NCBI RefSeq assembly: GCF_009828095.1 | Contig: NZ_WTYP01000002.1 | Coordinates: forward strand, 563,001-627,000 | Length of the DNA stretch: 64,000 bases | Reading direction: 5' to 3' | Origin: Pontixanthobacter luteolus | Lineage (GTDB): Bacteria > Pseudomonadota > Alphaproteobacteria > Sphingomonadales > Sphingomonadaceae | Shown here: in pieces, positions 35,211 to 44,029 of the stretch | Layout: every line of letters begins with the position of its first letter | How positions within the stretch are numbered: position 1 is the first letter of the stretch | Made by a program: the position numbers and the translations under genes | Notes under the pieces: generated by a model | Told to the model about the DNA's origin: nothing | What the model saw: the letters and a program-made list of their open reading frames with translations, nothing else | Databases searched by the model: none

Positions 35211-36503
35211 GTGGGTGTGAAACCCAAGATACTCACAACCATACGTGACTACTCGTGGAGTCAGTTCGGGGCCGACACTCTTGCCGGTGTGACCGTTGCG
35301 CTCGTCGCACTCCCGCTCAGTATTGCCATCGCAATTGCATCAGGCGCGCCACCTGCTGCCGGCTTGGTAACAGCGATTGTGGCCGGGTTTCTAATTTCGG
35401 CTCTTGGCGGCAGCCGGGTGCAGATCGGCGGCCCGACCGGAGCGTTCATCGTGGTGGTCTACGCTATCATCCACGAGCATGGCTTTGACGGCTTGCTGAT
35501 TGCCTCGGTGATGGCAGGGTTGATCCTTTTGCTGGCGGGCCTCCTGCGTGCCGGGCGCCTTATTCGCCACGTTCCCGAAGCGGTCATCGAAGGATTTACG
35601 ATTGGCATCGCGGTGGTGATCGCGATCAGCCAGCTCAAGGATCTTGCTGGGATGACCGGCCCCGCATTGCCTGCCGACTTTGTGCCAAAATTTGAAGCCC
35701 TCTGGGCGATGCGGCAGTCCATCGATCCTGCAAGCATCGCAATGGGCGTTGGCGCAGTGGCGGCAATCTTGATCCTGCGCCGTCTGGCACCACGAGTACC
35801 GTGGCTGGTGCTGGTGGTGGTGCTCGCCAGTGTTGCGACGGCGCTTGGCTTTGCTCCGGTAGAGACGGTGAGCGCGAGATATGGCGCGCTGGCAGATACC
35901 TTCCCGATGCCGTCGCTTCCGAAAATCAGTGCTGACCAACTGGTAGCGCTGCTTCCGTCAGCACTCACTATTGCTTTTCTTGCGGGGATAGAATCCCTCC
36001 TCTCCGCAATCGTAGCAGACCGGATGATCGGCGGCGCTCACCGTTCGAATGCGGAGCTCATCGCACAAGGGGCCGCCAACATTGCCTCGCCGCTCTTTGG
36101 AGGCCTGCCAGCGACCGGCGCGATTGCCCGCACGGCAACCAATGCGAATGCCGGCGGACGCACACCAGTTGCTGGCATGATCCATGCCCTTTTCGTTCTG
36201 CTTGTTTTGCTCTTGGCAGCACCAATTGCAGGCGCACTCGCATTACCTGCACTCGCAGCCTTGCTGGTCGTTACTGCCTGGACGATGAGCGAACCGCACC
36301 GCTGGCCGGATCGATTGCGGTTGCCCAAGGCTGACCTGGCTTTGCTTCTAGGGACCGCTGCAATGACGGTGCTGGTAGACCTCACCGTCGCCATTGCGGT
36401 CGGGACGATGATCGGACTTGCCCTCAGGCTTTCGCGTGGAGAGATAGTGGCACCGCGCTGGCACACCCCGTTCCGTTGGGGCGGAGACAATCGAGAGGAC
36501 TGA
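35211..36503 (+). CDS. SulP-family anion transporter lacking the STAS domain
   Basis: Inner-membrane transporter of the SLC26/SulP family, 430 aa, with about 11-12 hydrophobic helices. Family signatures include LAGVTVALVALPLSIAIAIA, SGAPPAAGLVTAIVAGFLIS and the GGPTGAFIVVVYAII segment that lines the anion site, then LPATGAIARTATNANAGGRT. The chain ends soon after the last helix (RWGGDNRED), so the cytosolic STAS domain of full-length members (another 120 or so residues) is missing. Substrate may be sulfate, bicarbonate or another anion. GTG 35211 or 35217 is the start; no clear ribosome site is present. Confidence 0.82.
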   Translation: MGVKPKILTTIRDYSWSQFGADTLAGVTVALVALPLSIAIAIASGAPPAAGLVTAIVAGFLISALGGSRVQIGGPTGAFIVVVYAIIHEHGFDGLLIASVMAGLILLLAGLLRAGRLIRHVPEAVIEGFTIGIAVVIAISQLKDLAGMTGPALPADFVPKFEALWAMRQSIDPASIAMGVGAVAAILILRRLAPRVPWLVLVVVLASVATALGFAPVETVSARYGALADTFPMPSLPKISADQLVALLPSALTIAFLAGIESLLSAIVADRMIGGAHRSNAELIAQGAANIASPLFGGLPATGAIARTATNANAGGRTPVAGMIHALFVLLVLLLAAPIAGALALPALAALLVVTAWTMSEPHRWPDRLRLPKADLALLLGTAAMTVLVDLTVAIAVGTMIGLALRLSRGEIVAPRWHTPFRWGGDNRED

Positions 36504-36600
36504 CCCGCCAGGGCTTGGACCAGCTGTTGTTCAGTAACATGCGGCCGCTAGCAGATGCTCAGCTTTGCCGGACCTGCATTTGTCTGGAGCGGCGGCGATT

Positions 36601-38337
36601 TCATTGCGCAGAGAACCATCTGCCCTCAAATATAACGCCGTGTATCTGCACATCGTTCAGCGCTTTTGCGCCGCTCTCAAAAGGGTCGCGGTCCAGCACA
36701 ACAAAGTCCGCTTTTTTCCCAGAAGCAATACTGCCGACCTGATCATCGAGCCCGATGACCTGCGCCGCCTCGATCGTTATCGCACGAAGCGCCTTCTCCA
36801 GGCTAAGCCGCTCCTGAGGAGCCTTCTCATTGCCTTCAAGGGTAATCCGGGTGCTGGCGACCCACGCCAGATAGAGCGGGTCAATCGGGGCCATATTGAA
36901 ATCGCTGTGAAGACCAAGCGGCACCCCTTTGCGCTCAAGGGAGCCGAGCCGGTTCATCTGGGCCGCACGATCAGGCCCAAGGCCGCTTCGCGCATAGGCA
37001 TCACCAAGGATGCGGATGTAATTCGGCTGAGCGGACACCATCAATCCCATTTCGCCAATGCGCCGGTTCTGCGCTTCGGTTGAATAGCCCAGATGTTCGA
37101 GCACGCGGTCCTGCGCTTCGCGTTCCGGGAGGCGTTCGAGAATGCCAAGCAAGACATCAGCGCCTTTGTCCCCGTTGACATGCGTGTGCAGGCTCCAGCC
37201 CGCGTCCCAGAAACGCTTTGCCTGTTCTTCAAGAACGTCCGGTTCGGTAATCCATTTGCCTTCGTGGCCATCGCTGTAGCCGGGCGGGTTCATCTGCATG
37301 AACTGGGCAAAGAATGCCCCGTCAGCGAACAGCTTTACGCGGTCCGAGAAGAAGAATTTCTCGCTCCCATATTTACCGCTCGTCCTTGCTAGCCAGTCAT
37401 TCGGGTCGCCTTCGACCGATGGAGCGACCGGTATCGCGAGGATGCGTGAAGGCGTGTCATCCTGGTCATAAAAGCTCTTGAATAGCGGCGCTTCCGCTTC
37501 GATCCCGCCGAAACCGCCAAAAGCAAGATCGGCGCTTGTTGTGACGCCGTTCTCCAGCATCATCTGGCGCATCTCGACCAGGCCCTGCTGCATTTTCTGC
37601 GGAGAGAAGAGGTAAGGGCGCAACTTCTCGACACCATTGAACAGGGCGGTTTCATGGATAACGCCGGTCGCAAAGTCGGCATGCGACGGGTCGATGCCGG
37701 GGCGATCAAATTCGGCTACGAAAGCCTCCTGCGTCCCGATGTCGAGCAATTCGAGCGCTTTAGTGTTGGCAATGATTTCATGGAAACTGCGCTGCCAGAT
37801 AACAACCGCACGATCAGGCGCGATTGCATCAAGCTTCTGCCGGGTCATCTCGCCATGAAACAGGCGGTGATGCCCCCAGGTGATGAACAGCTCTTCCTCG
37901 CTTTCGGCAAGCGCTTCACGCAGCCGCGCTTCGTATTCCTCCTCGCCTGTGACGCCGGGATAATGACGCCCCGGCAAATCCCACGCCTCCGGACTGATAA
38001 ATGGAAGCGGCAGCATCATGATCGTCTGCATCGGATGGATATGAGGCTCGACGAAGCCTGGCATGAGGACTTGCGATGCAAATTGGCGGTCGACCGTTAC
38101 GCGCCGACCATCGGTCCACGGCGCGAGCTCCTCAAGGTTCTGTGCGACCGCGACGACGATGCCATCGGAAACAGCAACATATTTGGCTTGCGGATAACCG
38201 GGCTCCATCGTGATGATTTTGGCGGCCTCGTAAACGACGATGTCGTCATAGGTTGAGACGATTGGCTCACTCTTCGCATGAACCGGGCTGACGGCCGCGA
38301 GACACGCGACCATTACGACCAAAAACCAATATCTCAT
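36601..38337 (-). CDS. exported amidohydrolase (YtcJ-like, amidohydrolase 3 family)
   Basis: Metal-dependent hydrolase of 578 aa with a signal peptide (MRYWFLVVMVACLAAVSPVHA). The core shows the metal motif GFVEPHIHP, THVNGDKGADVLL with a further His, the LHSDFNM segment with the catalytic Asp, and the C-terminal GSIASGKKADFVVLDRDPFE that is typical of YtcJ-like enzymes. The natural substrate of the family is mostly unknown (N-substituted formamides or amides in characterised cases). It is on the opposite strand from the other island genes and convergent with the SulP gene. Confidence 0.85.
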   Translation of the reverse strand: MRYWFLVVMVACLAAVSPVHAKSEPIVSTYDDIVVYEAAKIITMEPGYPQAKYVAVSDGIVVAVAQNLEELAPWTDGRRVTVDRQFASQVLMPGFVEPHIHPMQTIMMLPLPFISPEAWDLPGRHYPGVTGEEEYEARLREALAESEEELFITWGHHRLFHGEMTRQKLDAIAPDRAVVIWQRSFHEIIANTKALELLDIGTQEAFVAEFDRPGIDPSHADFATGVIHETALFNGVEKLRPYLFSPQKMQQGLVEMRQMMLENGVTTSADLAFGGFGGIEAEAPLFKSFYDQDDTPSRILAIPVAPSVEGDPNDWLARTSGKYGSEKFFFSDRVKLFADGAFFAQFMQMNPPGYSDGHEGKWITEPDVLEEQAKRFWDAGWSLHTHVNGDKGADVLLGILERLPEREAQDRVLEHLGYSTEAQNRRIGEMGLMVSAQPNYIRILGDAYARSGLGPDRAAQMNRLGSLERKGVPLGLHSDFNMAPIDPLYLAWVASTRITLEGNEKAPQERLSLEKALRAITIEAAQVIGLDDQVGSIASGKKADFVVLDRDPFESGAKALNDVQIHGVIFEGRWFSAQ

Positions 38338-38589
38338 GCCCCAAATCCTCTCACGCCTTAGCTAGTCGATCGCGTGCTTCTGGGCAAATATGCGATGATC
38401 GCAGGCACCGCGATTGCACCCTATTTGACGGGGCTTGAACGCAGCAGGAACCGGCCTGTTCGCGGACCATCTGGTATGCACCTGTCCGGCTGCGTCACGG
38501 AAGTCATCGATTTATTCCATGAAAGCCGCTCGCTACAGCCTGCCGTTTCTGCAGGGATGACGCAGGTCGATTGCTCAAACCTGATGGGC
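38338..38589. other. gene-free right edge of the island
   Basis: About 250 bases between the amidohydrolase start and the right repeat. It should hold the amidohydrolase promoter; no convincing frame or RNA gene was seen. Open frames that cross the repeat are chance. Confidence 0.5.
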
Positions 38590-38618
38590 CGAGAGTTCAA
38601 TTCTCTCTGGCAGCGCCA
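38590..38618 (+). repeat. right attachment-site repeat (partial tRNA-Thr copy)
   Basis: Direct repeat of the tRNA-Thr 3' end. The first 19 bases are identical (CGAGAGTTCAATTCTCTCT); two A-to-G differences follow, one in the acceptor strand and one at the discriminator base. On the minus strand it encodes the last residues and the stop codon of the SSS symporter gene. Confidence 0.8.
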
Positions 38619-40303
38619 ATCCGTGAAAATCGATGATGCCAAAAGGCGGCGGCGATGTTGATCGCAGCCAATGCGGCAATTGCGGTCCAGAACACCGTGC
38701 CCAGCTGCCCGCCGACAAGTCCGACCGGCGAAAACAGCAGGTAGCAAGCGGCCACCGCAGACAGCAGCAGAATTGCGGTCGGCACAGCCCCCGTCCACGG
38801 TGTCAGGTCTACCTTTGCCTTTGGCGTCCGATCGTTGGCCGGCGCGCTGCGCGGCCATATCCAGCTGCATACGAACATGATCGCGATCTCTGCCGCGAAC
38901 AAGACGGCATAGAGATGGATGAAATGCAGTGTGATCACATCATCCAGCGCGAACCGGATCAGCCCGTAAGCAGTCACGTGGAATATGATCACCAGCTTGG
39001 CACCGATGGCGGGGACGCGGCGAGTGAACAGCCCGGCCAGCACGATTGCGATGATCGGAATGTTGTAGAACCCGGTAAAGATGCGGATGATCTGCCACAG
39101 CCCCTCGGGCGCGAAATACAGCATGGGTGCCGCAGCAAACGAAAACAGCGCGACCGCAACGCTGGCCCATTTGGCAATCGGCACAACTGCCTCTTCCGAC
39201 AACGCCCTGCCGCCGCGCATGGCCGGAAGGATATCGAGGCAGAACAGGGTGGCGGCGCTGTTCACCAGCGAGTTGAAGGAGGAGAAAACCGCGCCAAGCA
39301 GGACCGCCAGAAACAGACCCATCAGCCAGATCGGAAGAAGGTCGCGAACCAGTTGCGGATAGGCGAGGTCGATGGTGGCGAGGCCCGGCCCGTAGAGGTG
39401 ATAGGCGATGATGCCGGGGATCATCATCAGGAACGGCACGAGCACCTTGAAGAAGCCGGACAGCAGCACGCCTTTCTGCCCTTCGGCCAGCGACCGTGCA
39501 GCCAGCGTCCGCTGGATCACATACTGGTTGGTGCACCAGTAGAACAAATTGGCGATAATCATCCCGGTGAAGATCGTGCCGAACGGCGTCGGGTCATCAG
39601 CGCCGCCAATGGCATTCAGTTTCTCCGGATGGTCGCTGGCAAGCCGGGTCAGCCCGTCAACAAATGCGCCCCCGCCGATGGCAAAAATGCCCAGCGCCAG
39701 CACCAGCGTTCCAACCACGAGCAGGCCGATACCGTTGATCGTGTCCGACACCGCAACGGCCTTCAGCCCGCCAAACACCGCATAGATGGCGCCGGTGATC
39801 CCGATCACCAGAACCATGATCACGAGCGCAGGGAATTCGCCGATCCCGAACAATGCCGGCACGTCGAAAATCTTCATCACCGCGAGCGATCCGGAATACA
39901 GCACCGAGGGGATGGTCACGAGACCGTAGCCAAGCAGGAACAGCACCGCCGACATCTGCTGGACCTGCGTATCGAAGCGGCTTTTGAGAAATTCGGGCAG
40001 GGTCGTAAACGCACCAGCGAGGTATCGGGGCAGAAACACCAGCGCCATGATTATGGTCGAAACGGCGGCCGTTACTTCCCACGCCATCGACGACATATTG
40101 TAGCCATAGGCAGACCCGTTGAGGCCGATCAATTGTTCGGCAGACAGGTTGGTCAGCAGCAGCGAACCGGCGATGAAAACTCCGCCAAGGCCCCGCCCGG
40201 CGAGGAAATAACCGTCGCTTGATCCGGCGGTGCCGCGTGTCATCCGCCATGATATGAAAGCCACGAGCGCCATAAACGCAAGGCAGCTTGAAAGCGTCAG
40301 CAT
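38597..40303 (-). CDS. sodium/solute symporter (SSS family)
   Basis: Inner-membrane Na+-coupled symporter of 568 aa with about 13-14 helices, related to SGLT-type sugar or inositol carriers. Motifs: SSDGYFLAGRGLGGVFIAGS, LSAEQLIGLNGSAYGYN and the GMIIANLFYWCTNQYVIQRT signature common in SGLT-like members. The substrate is not clear. The frame is open far upstream; ATG 40303 starts before the first helix, and a CTG at 40321 behind GGAGAGGG would add six residues. Its last six residues (GAAREN) and stop are encoded by the right attachment repeat. Confidence 0.85.
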   Translation of the reverse strand: MLTLSSCLAFMALVAFISWRMTRGTAGSSDGYFLAGRGLGGVFIAGSLLLTNLSAEQLIGLNGSAYGYNMSSMAWEVTAAVSTIIMALVFLPRYLAGAFTTLPEFLKSRFDTQVQQMSAVLFLLGYGLVTIPSVLYSGSLAVMKIFDVPALFGIGEFPALVIMVLVIGITGAIYAVFGGLKAVAVSDTINGIGLLVVGTLVLALGIFAIGGGAFVDGLTRLASDHPEKLNAIGGADDPTPFGTIFTGMIIANLFYWCTNQYVIQRTLAARSLAEGQKGVLLSGFFKVLVPFLMMIPGIIAYHLYGPGLATIDLAYPQLVRDLLPIWLMGLFLAVLLGAVFSSFNSLVNSAATLFCLDILPAMRGGRALSEEAVVPIAKWASVAVALFSFAAAPMLYFAPEGLWQIIRIFTGFYNIPIIAIVLAGLFTRRVPAIGAKLVIIFHVTAYGLIRFALDDVITLHFIHLYAVLFAAEIAIMFVCSWIWPRSAPANDRTPKAKVDLTPWTGAVPTAILLLSAVAACYLLFSPVGLVGGQLGTVFWTAIAALAAINIAAAFWHHRFSRIGAAREN

Positions 40304-40406
40304 CAGGTCGGTGTTGTTCAGTTGCCCTCTCCCCCGCCGGACCTTGCCAGCTTTGGCCGCACGGGCAATAGCACGGCAAAAGAATTGCCCGACTGGAGAG
40401 AATGCC

Positions 40407-41579
40407 ATGGATTTTGCCCTCAGCGACCAGCAACGCGAATTGCAGGAGGCCGCGCGAAAATTCGCCCGGGCAGAACTGCCCGATCTGGCGCGAGAGCTTG
40501 AGAAAGAAGACAAACCGGTCCCGCATGACATGCTCCTCCGGTATGGCGAGCTGGGCTTTCTCGGGGTGAACCTGCCTGAGCAATATGGCGGGTTGGGGCT
40601 GGGCCATCTCGATGCGCTGCTGGTGCTGGAAGAATTCGCGCAGGTTTCCGTCGCGGTCGCGTTTCCTGTGTTCGAAGCCCTGACAGGCCCGGTCAGGACA
40701 ATTGAACAATTCGGCTCTGACGCTCTCAAGGCGAAAATCCTGCCCGAGGTTATTCGCGGCGAAAAGATCGTCGCCGTTGCGATGTCCGAACCCGATGCCG
40801 GAACCGCGCTGACCGATCTGACCACCACCGCCCGGATCGATGGCGACACGATTGTGCTGAATGGCCGCAAACGCTGGAGCTCGGGCGCCAGCCATTCGGA
40901 CTATTACATAACGTATTGCCGGTTCGACGGGATCGAGGGCGCCAAGGGCATCGGTGCTGTGCTGTGCCACAAGGACGATGCCGGTGTCAGCTTTGGAAAG
41001 CGCGAGGAATTGATGGGTTTTCGCGGGATCCCTTCGGCCGATATTTTCCTCGACGATGTCCGCGTGCCAGCGGGCAATCTGATCATCGGGGCGGGCGGCT
41101 TTGGCAAGCTGATGAGTGCATTCGGGCTGGAGAGGTGCGGCAACGCGACCATGGGGCTGGGCGTGGCTGCGGCTTCGCTGGAAGATGCGCTCGCCTATAC
41201 GCAGGAACGCAAAGCTTTCGGCAAACCGATCGTCGATTTTCAGGCGGTGCAGATGAAGCTCGCTGAAATGGCGATGAAGGTCGATGCCGCGCGCCTGCTG
41301 ATATGGCGCGCTGCAGCCAATGCGATGAGCGAGGAAAACGGCGGGCTTCCGACCGTGTATGAAAGCAGCCTCGCCAAATGCTTCAGCAACGAAATCGTGC
41401 GCGAGGTTACGCAGCTGGGCGTGCAGGTGATGGGCGGATACGGCTATTCCAAGGAGTACCCGATGGAACAGCGTCTGCGTGACGGGTTCGCCTGGGGAAT
41501 TGCCGGCGGCACCACCGATGTCCAGAAAACCAACATCACGGCGGCCATGATCGGAAGGCGGTTCAACCAGCGTAGCTGA
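40407..41579 (+). CDS. acyl-CoA dehydrogenase
   Basis: FAD enzyme of fatty-acid or amino-acid catabolism, 390 aa from ATG 40407 (MDFALSDQQRELQEAARKF), with GGAGAG just upstream; the longer frame from 40230 is not supported. Blocks seen: VAVAMSEPDAGTALTDL (flavin/substrate), KRWSSGASHSDYYI, LGVAAASLEDALAYTQERKA and the C-terminal VMGGYGYSKEYPMEQRLRD with the expected catalytic Glu in YPMEQ. Electrons would go to ETF (etfBA at 15-16 kb). The acyl-chain preference cannot be told. Confidence 0.92.
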   Translation: MDFALSDQQRELQEAARKFARAELPDLARELEKEDKPVPHDMLLRYGELGFLGVNLPEQYGGLGLGHLDALLVLEEFAQVSVAVAFPVFEALTGPVRTIEQFGSDALKAKILPEVIRGEKIVAVAMSEPDAGTALTDLTTTARIDGDTIVLNGRKRWSSGASHSDYYITYCRFDGIEGAKGIGAVLCHKDDAGVSFGKREELMGFRGIPSADIFLDDVRVPAGNLIIGAGGFGKLMSAFGLERCGNATMGLGVAAASLEDALAYTQERKAFGKPIVDFQAVQMKLAEMAMKVDAARLLIWRAAANAMSEENGGLPTVYESSLAKCFSNEIVREVTQLGVQVMGGYGYSKEYPMEQRLRDGFAWGIAGGTTDVQKTNITAAMIGRRFNQRS

Positions 41580-41641
41580 TCGCTGCGGCCGCCCGGTATC
41601 GTCTCTTGTGTTTGACAGCCGTATTAGCCATGTAATGCACT

Positions 41642-42112
41642 ATGGACGACACCGAAGACACGCTCACCCCGCTGCACCCAAATCATGTAAAACTCATGCG
41701 GGTTATCGCGTTGTTGGTCGCGGTACCGTTCGTGATCGCTTCGCTGGTGCTGGAAGTGTCGCGTGTGCTGCCCGTGGGGTTCTTTGTGGTGCCGGTGGTT
41801 CTGGTCGCAGCCTTTCTCGTGATCCGGGTGCCGCTGAGGCGTTATCACGCACGCGGGTATGACATGGGGGGGGACCGTCTGCGCGTCGTGCGCGGCATAT
41901 TGTTTCATTCAGATACCGTGGTCCCGTTCGGGCGGATCCAGCATATCGATGTGGACCAGGGGCCGCTGCAACGGTTTTACGGGCTTGCGACGCTGACCGT
42001 TCACACGGCGGGCACGCACAACGCATCGGTCCATCTCCCGGGCCTCGCGAACGAAGACGCTGCTGCGATGCGCGAGACCATCCGGGCCCATATCCGGCGG
42101 GAAACGATCTGA
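41642..42112 (+). CDS. bPH2-domain membrane protein (YdbS-like)
   Basis: A 156-aa protein with two adjacent membrane helices (VIALLVAVPFVIASLVLEV and GFFVVPVVLVAAFLVI) followed by one bacterial PH-like (bPH2, formerly DUF304) domain with the signature DRLRVVRGILFHSDTVVPFG and RIQHIDVDQGPLQRFYGLAT. This is the YdbS architecture; it is always paired with a YdbT-like gene, as here 2 bases downstream. The molecular role is unknown; in Bacillus the pair has been linked to resistance to some antimicrobial compounds. Confidence 0.82.
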   Translation: MDDTEDTLTPLHPNHVKLMRVIALLVAVPFVIASLVLEVSRVLPVGFFVVPVVLVAAFLVIRVPLRRYHARGYDMGGDRLRVVRGILFHSDTVVPFGRIQHIDVDQGPLQRFYGLATLTVHTAGTHNASVHLPGLANEDAAAMRETIRAHIRRETI

Positions 42113-42114
42113 GC

Positions 42115-43677
42115 GTGGATCAGGCCGCATCCATGCAATCCGGCACGCCCCAGCACACCCATGTGCTGGGTTTCGCGGTCAAGGCGGTGCAGGGTATGCA
42201 GAACGCTATCGTCCCGATGGCGGCTGCGTATTTCTCCATGAGCGATCAGCCATGGGCCATTTTTGCCGCGCTGGGCATCGGCGCATTGATTGGACTGCTG
42301 TCTGCGGGGATGAGCTATCTCGGCTGGCGGCGACTGACCTACACGGTCGGAGCAGAGGATATCCGGGTCGAAAGCGGCATATTGTCACGCGCCGCCCGCT
42401 CCGTTCCCTATGAACGGATCCAGGATGTCAGCATTGAGCAAGGTCTGATCCCGCGGATGTTCGGGCTGGTCCAGGTCAAGTTCGAAACCGGGGCAGGCGG
42501 CAAGGATGATCTCGCGCTGAGTTTTCTTTCCGAAGGCGAAGGCGAACGGCTGCGCGAAGTCATCAAGGCGCGCAAGGACGATGCCGACGCAGGGGTAATC
42601 TCCGCTGGTGCCGGGCAGGACATACAAGACGCGATGGCAGAGCGAGCTGCGCCCGAACCCGCAGAAGTCCTGTTCTCGATGGATGAGAAACGGCTGGTTA
42701 CATTCGGGCTGTTCGAATTTTCGCTGGCCGTATTCGCGGTGCTGGCCGGCTTGTTCCAATATGCCGAAACCTTCGCCTCGGTTGAATTGTGGGATCCTGA
42801 ATTCTGGGAATCATGGCTCGCCGGACCGGGAAGTTGGCTGTCGACCCTCGGGCCAGCAGCGCAGATTCTGGGCCTGATAAGCGGACTGGTAACGCTGGCC
42901 ATCGTCGGCTCTGCCACCGGGCTGGTACGGACAGTTCTAAGGGATTGGGGTTTTGTCCTCGAGCGCACACCCAAGGGCTTCCGCCGCCGCCGGGGGTTGC
43001 TGACCAAAACCGATGTCGTCATGCCGGAACGGCGGGTCCAGGCAATTACCATGACCACGGGCTTCATTCGCCGCCGCTTTGGCTGGCACGGCCTGAAATT
43101 CGTCAGTCTTGCGCAGGATAGCGGTTCTGCCAGCCACGATGTTGCGCCTTTCGCTAAACCGGTGGAAATCGCGCCGATCGCGCGGGCGGCGGGCTTTGCC
43201 ATCCACCCGGCAGACGGCACCCACTGGCACAGGGGCAGCAGAAAATTCAGGTTTGACAGTGCGGTGATCGAGTTGCTGTTCCTCTGCCTGATCGCTGCGG
43301 TTGTCGCTACAGCGCTTGCGATATCGGGCAAGGGCTCACCCTTCTATGCTCTCATCATCGCTGCATTGGGATTGGTTCTGGCTTCGAGGCAAATGTTCCT
43401 GTGGCGTTTCGATTACAACGCGCTCGACCCAAACTTCCTGTTCATCAAGCGCGGTTGGCTTGCGCCAAAGCTGGAGGTTGCATCCAGGGTGAAGCTGCAA
43501 TCGGTCGAGATTGCCCGGGGACCGATTGCGAAATGGCGCGGTTATGCAACGCTCAGGCTGGGCCTGGCCGGGGGGACGCTGCAACTGGAAGGTCTGCCGA
43601 TTGATCGCGCGCGAGAACTGCGCACCGCGATCGTCACCAGTATCGGGGCAACCGATTTCTCCGAACTCGGCCGCTAG
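42115..43677 (+). CDS. multi-bPH2-domain membrane protein (YdbT-like)
   Basis: A 520-aa membrane protein with three bPH2 units alternating with hydrophobic helix pairs. Unit one: EDIRVESGILSRAARSVPYE and RIQDVSIEQGLIPRMFGLV. Unit two: VLERTPKGFRRRRGLLTKTD, VMPERRVQAITMTTGF. Unit three: the C-terminal FIKRGWLAPKLEVASRVKLQ. Helix pairs are near residues 35-65, 200-230, 255-275 and 385-425. GTG 42115 starts 2 bases after the YdbS-like stop, so the two are co-translated and presumably form one complex. Confidence 0.82.
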   Translation: MDQAASMQSGTPQHTHVLGFAVKAVQGMQNAIVPMAAAYFSMSDQPWAIFAALGIGALIGLLSAGMSYLGWRRLTYTVGAEDIRVESGILSRAARSVPYERIQDVSIEQGLIPRMFGLVQVKFETGAGGKDDLALSFLSEGEGERLREVIKARKDDADAGVISAGAGQDIQDAMAERAAPEPAEVLFSMDEKRLVTFGLFEFSLAVFAVLAGLFQYAETFASVELWDPEFWESWLAGPGSWLSTLGPAAQILGLISGLVTLAIVGSATGLVRTVLRDWGFVLERTPKGFRRRRGLLTKTDVVMPERRVQAITMTTGFIRRRFGWHGLKFVSLAQDSGSASHDVAPFAKPVEIAPIARAAGFAIHPADGTHWHRGSRKFRFDSAVIELLFLCLIAAVVATALAISGKGSPFYALIIAALGLVLASRQMFLWRFDYNALDPNFLFIKRGWLAPKLEVASRVKLQSVEIARGPIAKWRGYATLRLGLAGGTLQLEGLPIDRARELRTAIVTSIGATDFSELGR

Positions 43678-43979
43678 GCGCGCAAATCCGACCACGCCGG
43701 GTTTTCATCGAATTTGCGTGCGACAAAGGAACATTGCGGATCGATCTTGAAGCCATGCTCGCGCGCGTCTGAAACGAGTGCGTCGACCAGTTGCGCGGCC
43801 ACCCCGCGGCCGCCAATCGGTTTGGGAACCAGCGTGTGTTCCGCCACCCGTGCCTCGCCGCGTTCGATCCACGTCAGCCGCCCGATTTCCTCATGCCCGT
43901 CGACATGCGCGTGATACTCGCCCTCGGTTCCTTCATCGTGGCGTGAGATGGTAACCTGCAATTCGGCTGCATTGTTCAA
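43674..43979 (-). CDS. small GNAT-like N-acetyltransferase
   Basis: A 101-aa protein of the short GCN5-related acetyltransferase type (PF14542-like, as in YidJ and human GTLF3B/NATD1). The core is EIGRLTWIERGEARVAEHTL, then VPKPIGGRGVAAQLVDALVS with the acetyl-CoA loop and CSFVARKFDENPAW at the end. The start is TTG 43979, chosen because GAAGGAG lies 7 bases upstream at 43987-43993; there is no in-frame ATG near it. The substrate is unknown. It is convergent with the YdbT-like gene (stops overlap) and divergent from the aldolase gene. Confidence 0.78.
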   Translation of the reverse strand: MNNAAELQVTISRHDEGTEGEYHAHVDGHEEIGRLTWIERGEARVAEHTLVPKPIGGRGVAAQLVDALVSDAREHGFKIDPQCSFVARKFDENPAWSDLRA

Positions 43980-43986
43980 ATGATGT

Positions 43987-43993
43987 CTCCTTC
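43987..43993 (-). promoter_or_regulatory. ribosome site supporting the TTG start of the GNAT gene
   Basis: GAAGGAG on the minus strand, 7 bases before TTG 43979. Confidence 0.55.
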
Positions 43994-44029
43994 TTGCGCT
44001 CAACGCCCGGTTCACTACAGGCGTTCCTG

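Larger units (their letters stand above)
32347..38618. mobile_element. small genomic island inserted at tRNA-Thr, no integrase
   Basis: A segment of about 6.27 kb between the tRNA-Thr 3' end and a near-perfect 29-base direct repeat of that end. It holds four genes with no obvious link to the housekeeping genes on either side: an exported TPR protein, an exported unknown, a SulP transporter and an exported amidohydrolase. By eye its base composition is somewhat less GC-rich and intergenic gaps are wider than in the flanks. No integrase, excisionase or transposase is present, so it is either a decayed element or one mobilised in trans. Confidence 0.65.

Noticed and set aside
38374-38661. 95-aa open frame crossing the right attachment repeat
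   Set aside because: Runs through a non-coding edge and the tRNA-like repeat into the antisense of the symporter; no family features.
38633-40222. 529-aa open frame antisense to the SSS symporter
   Set aside because: Low-complexity, Gln/Arg/His-rich translation of a membrane-protein complement, not a gene.
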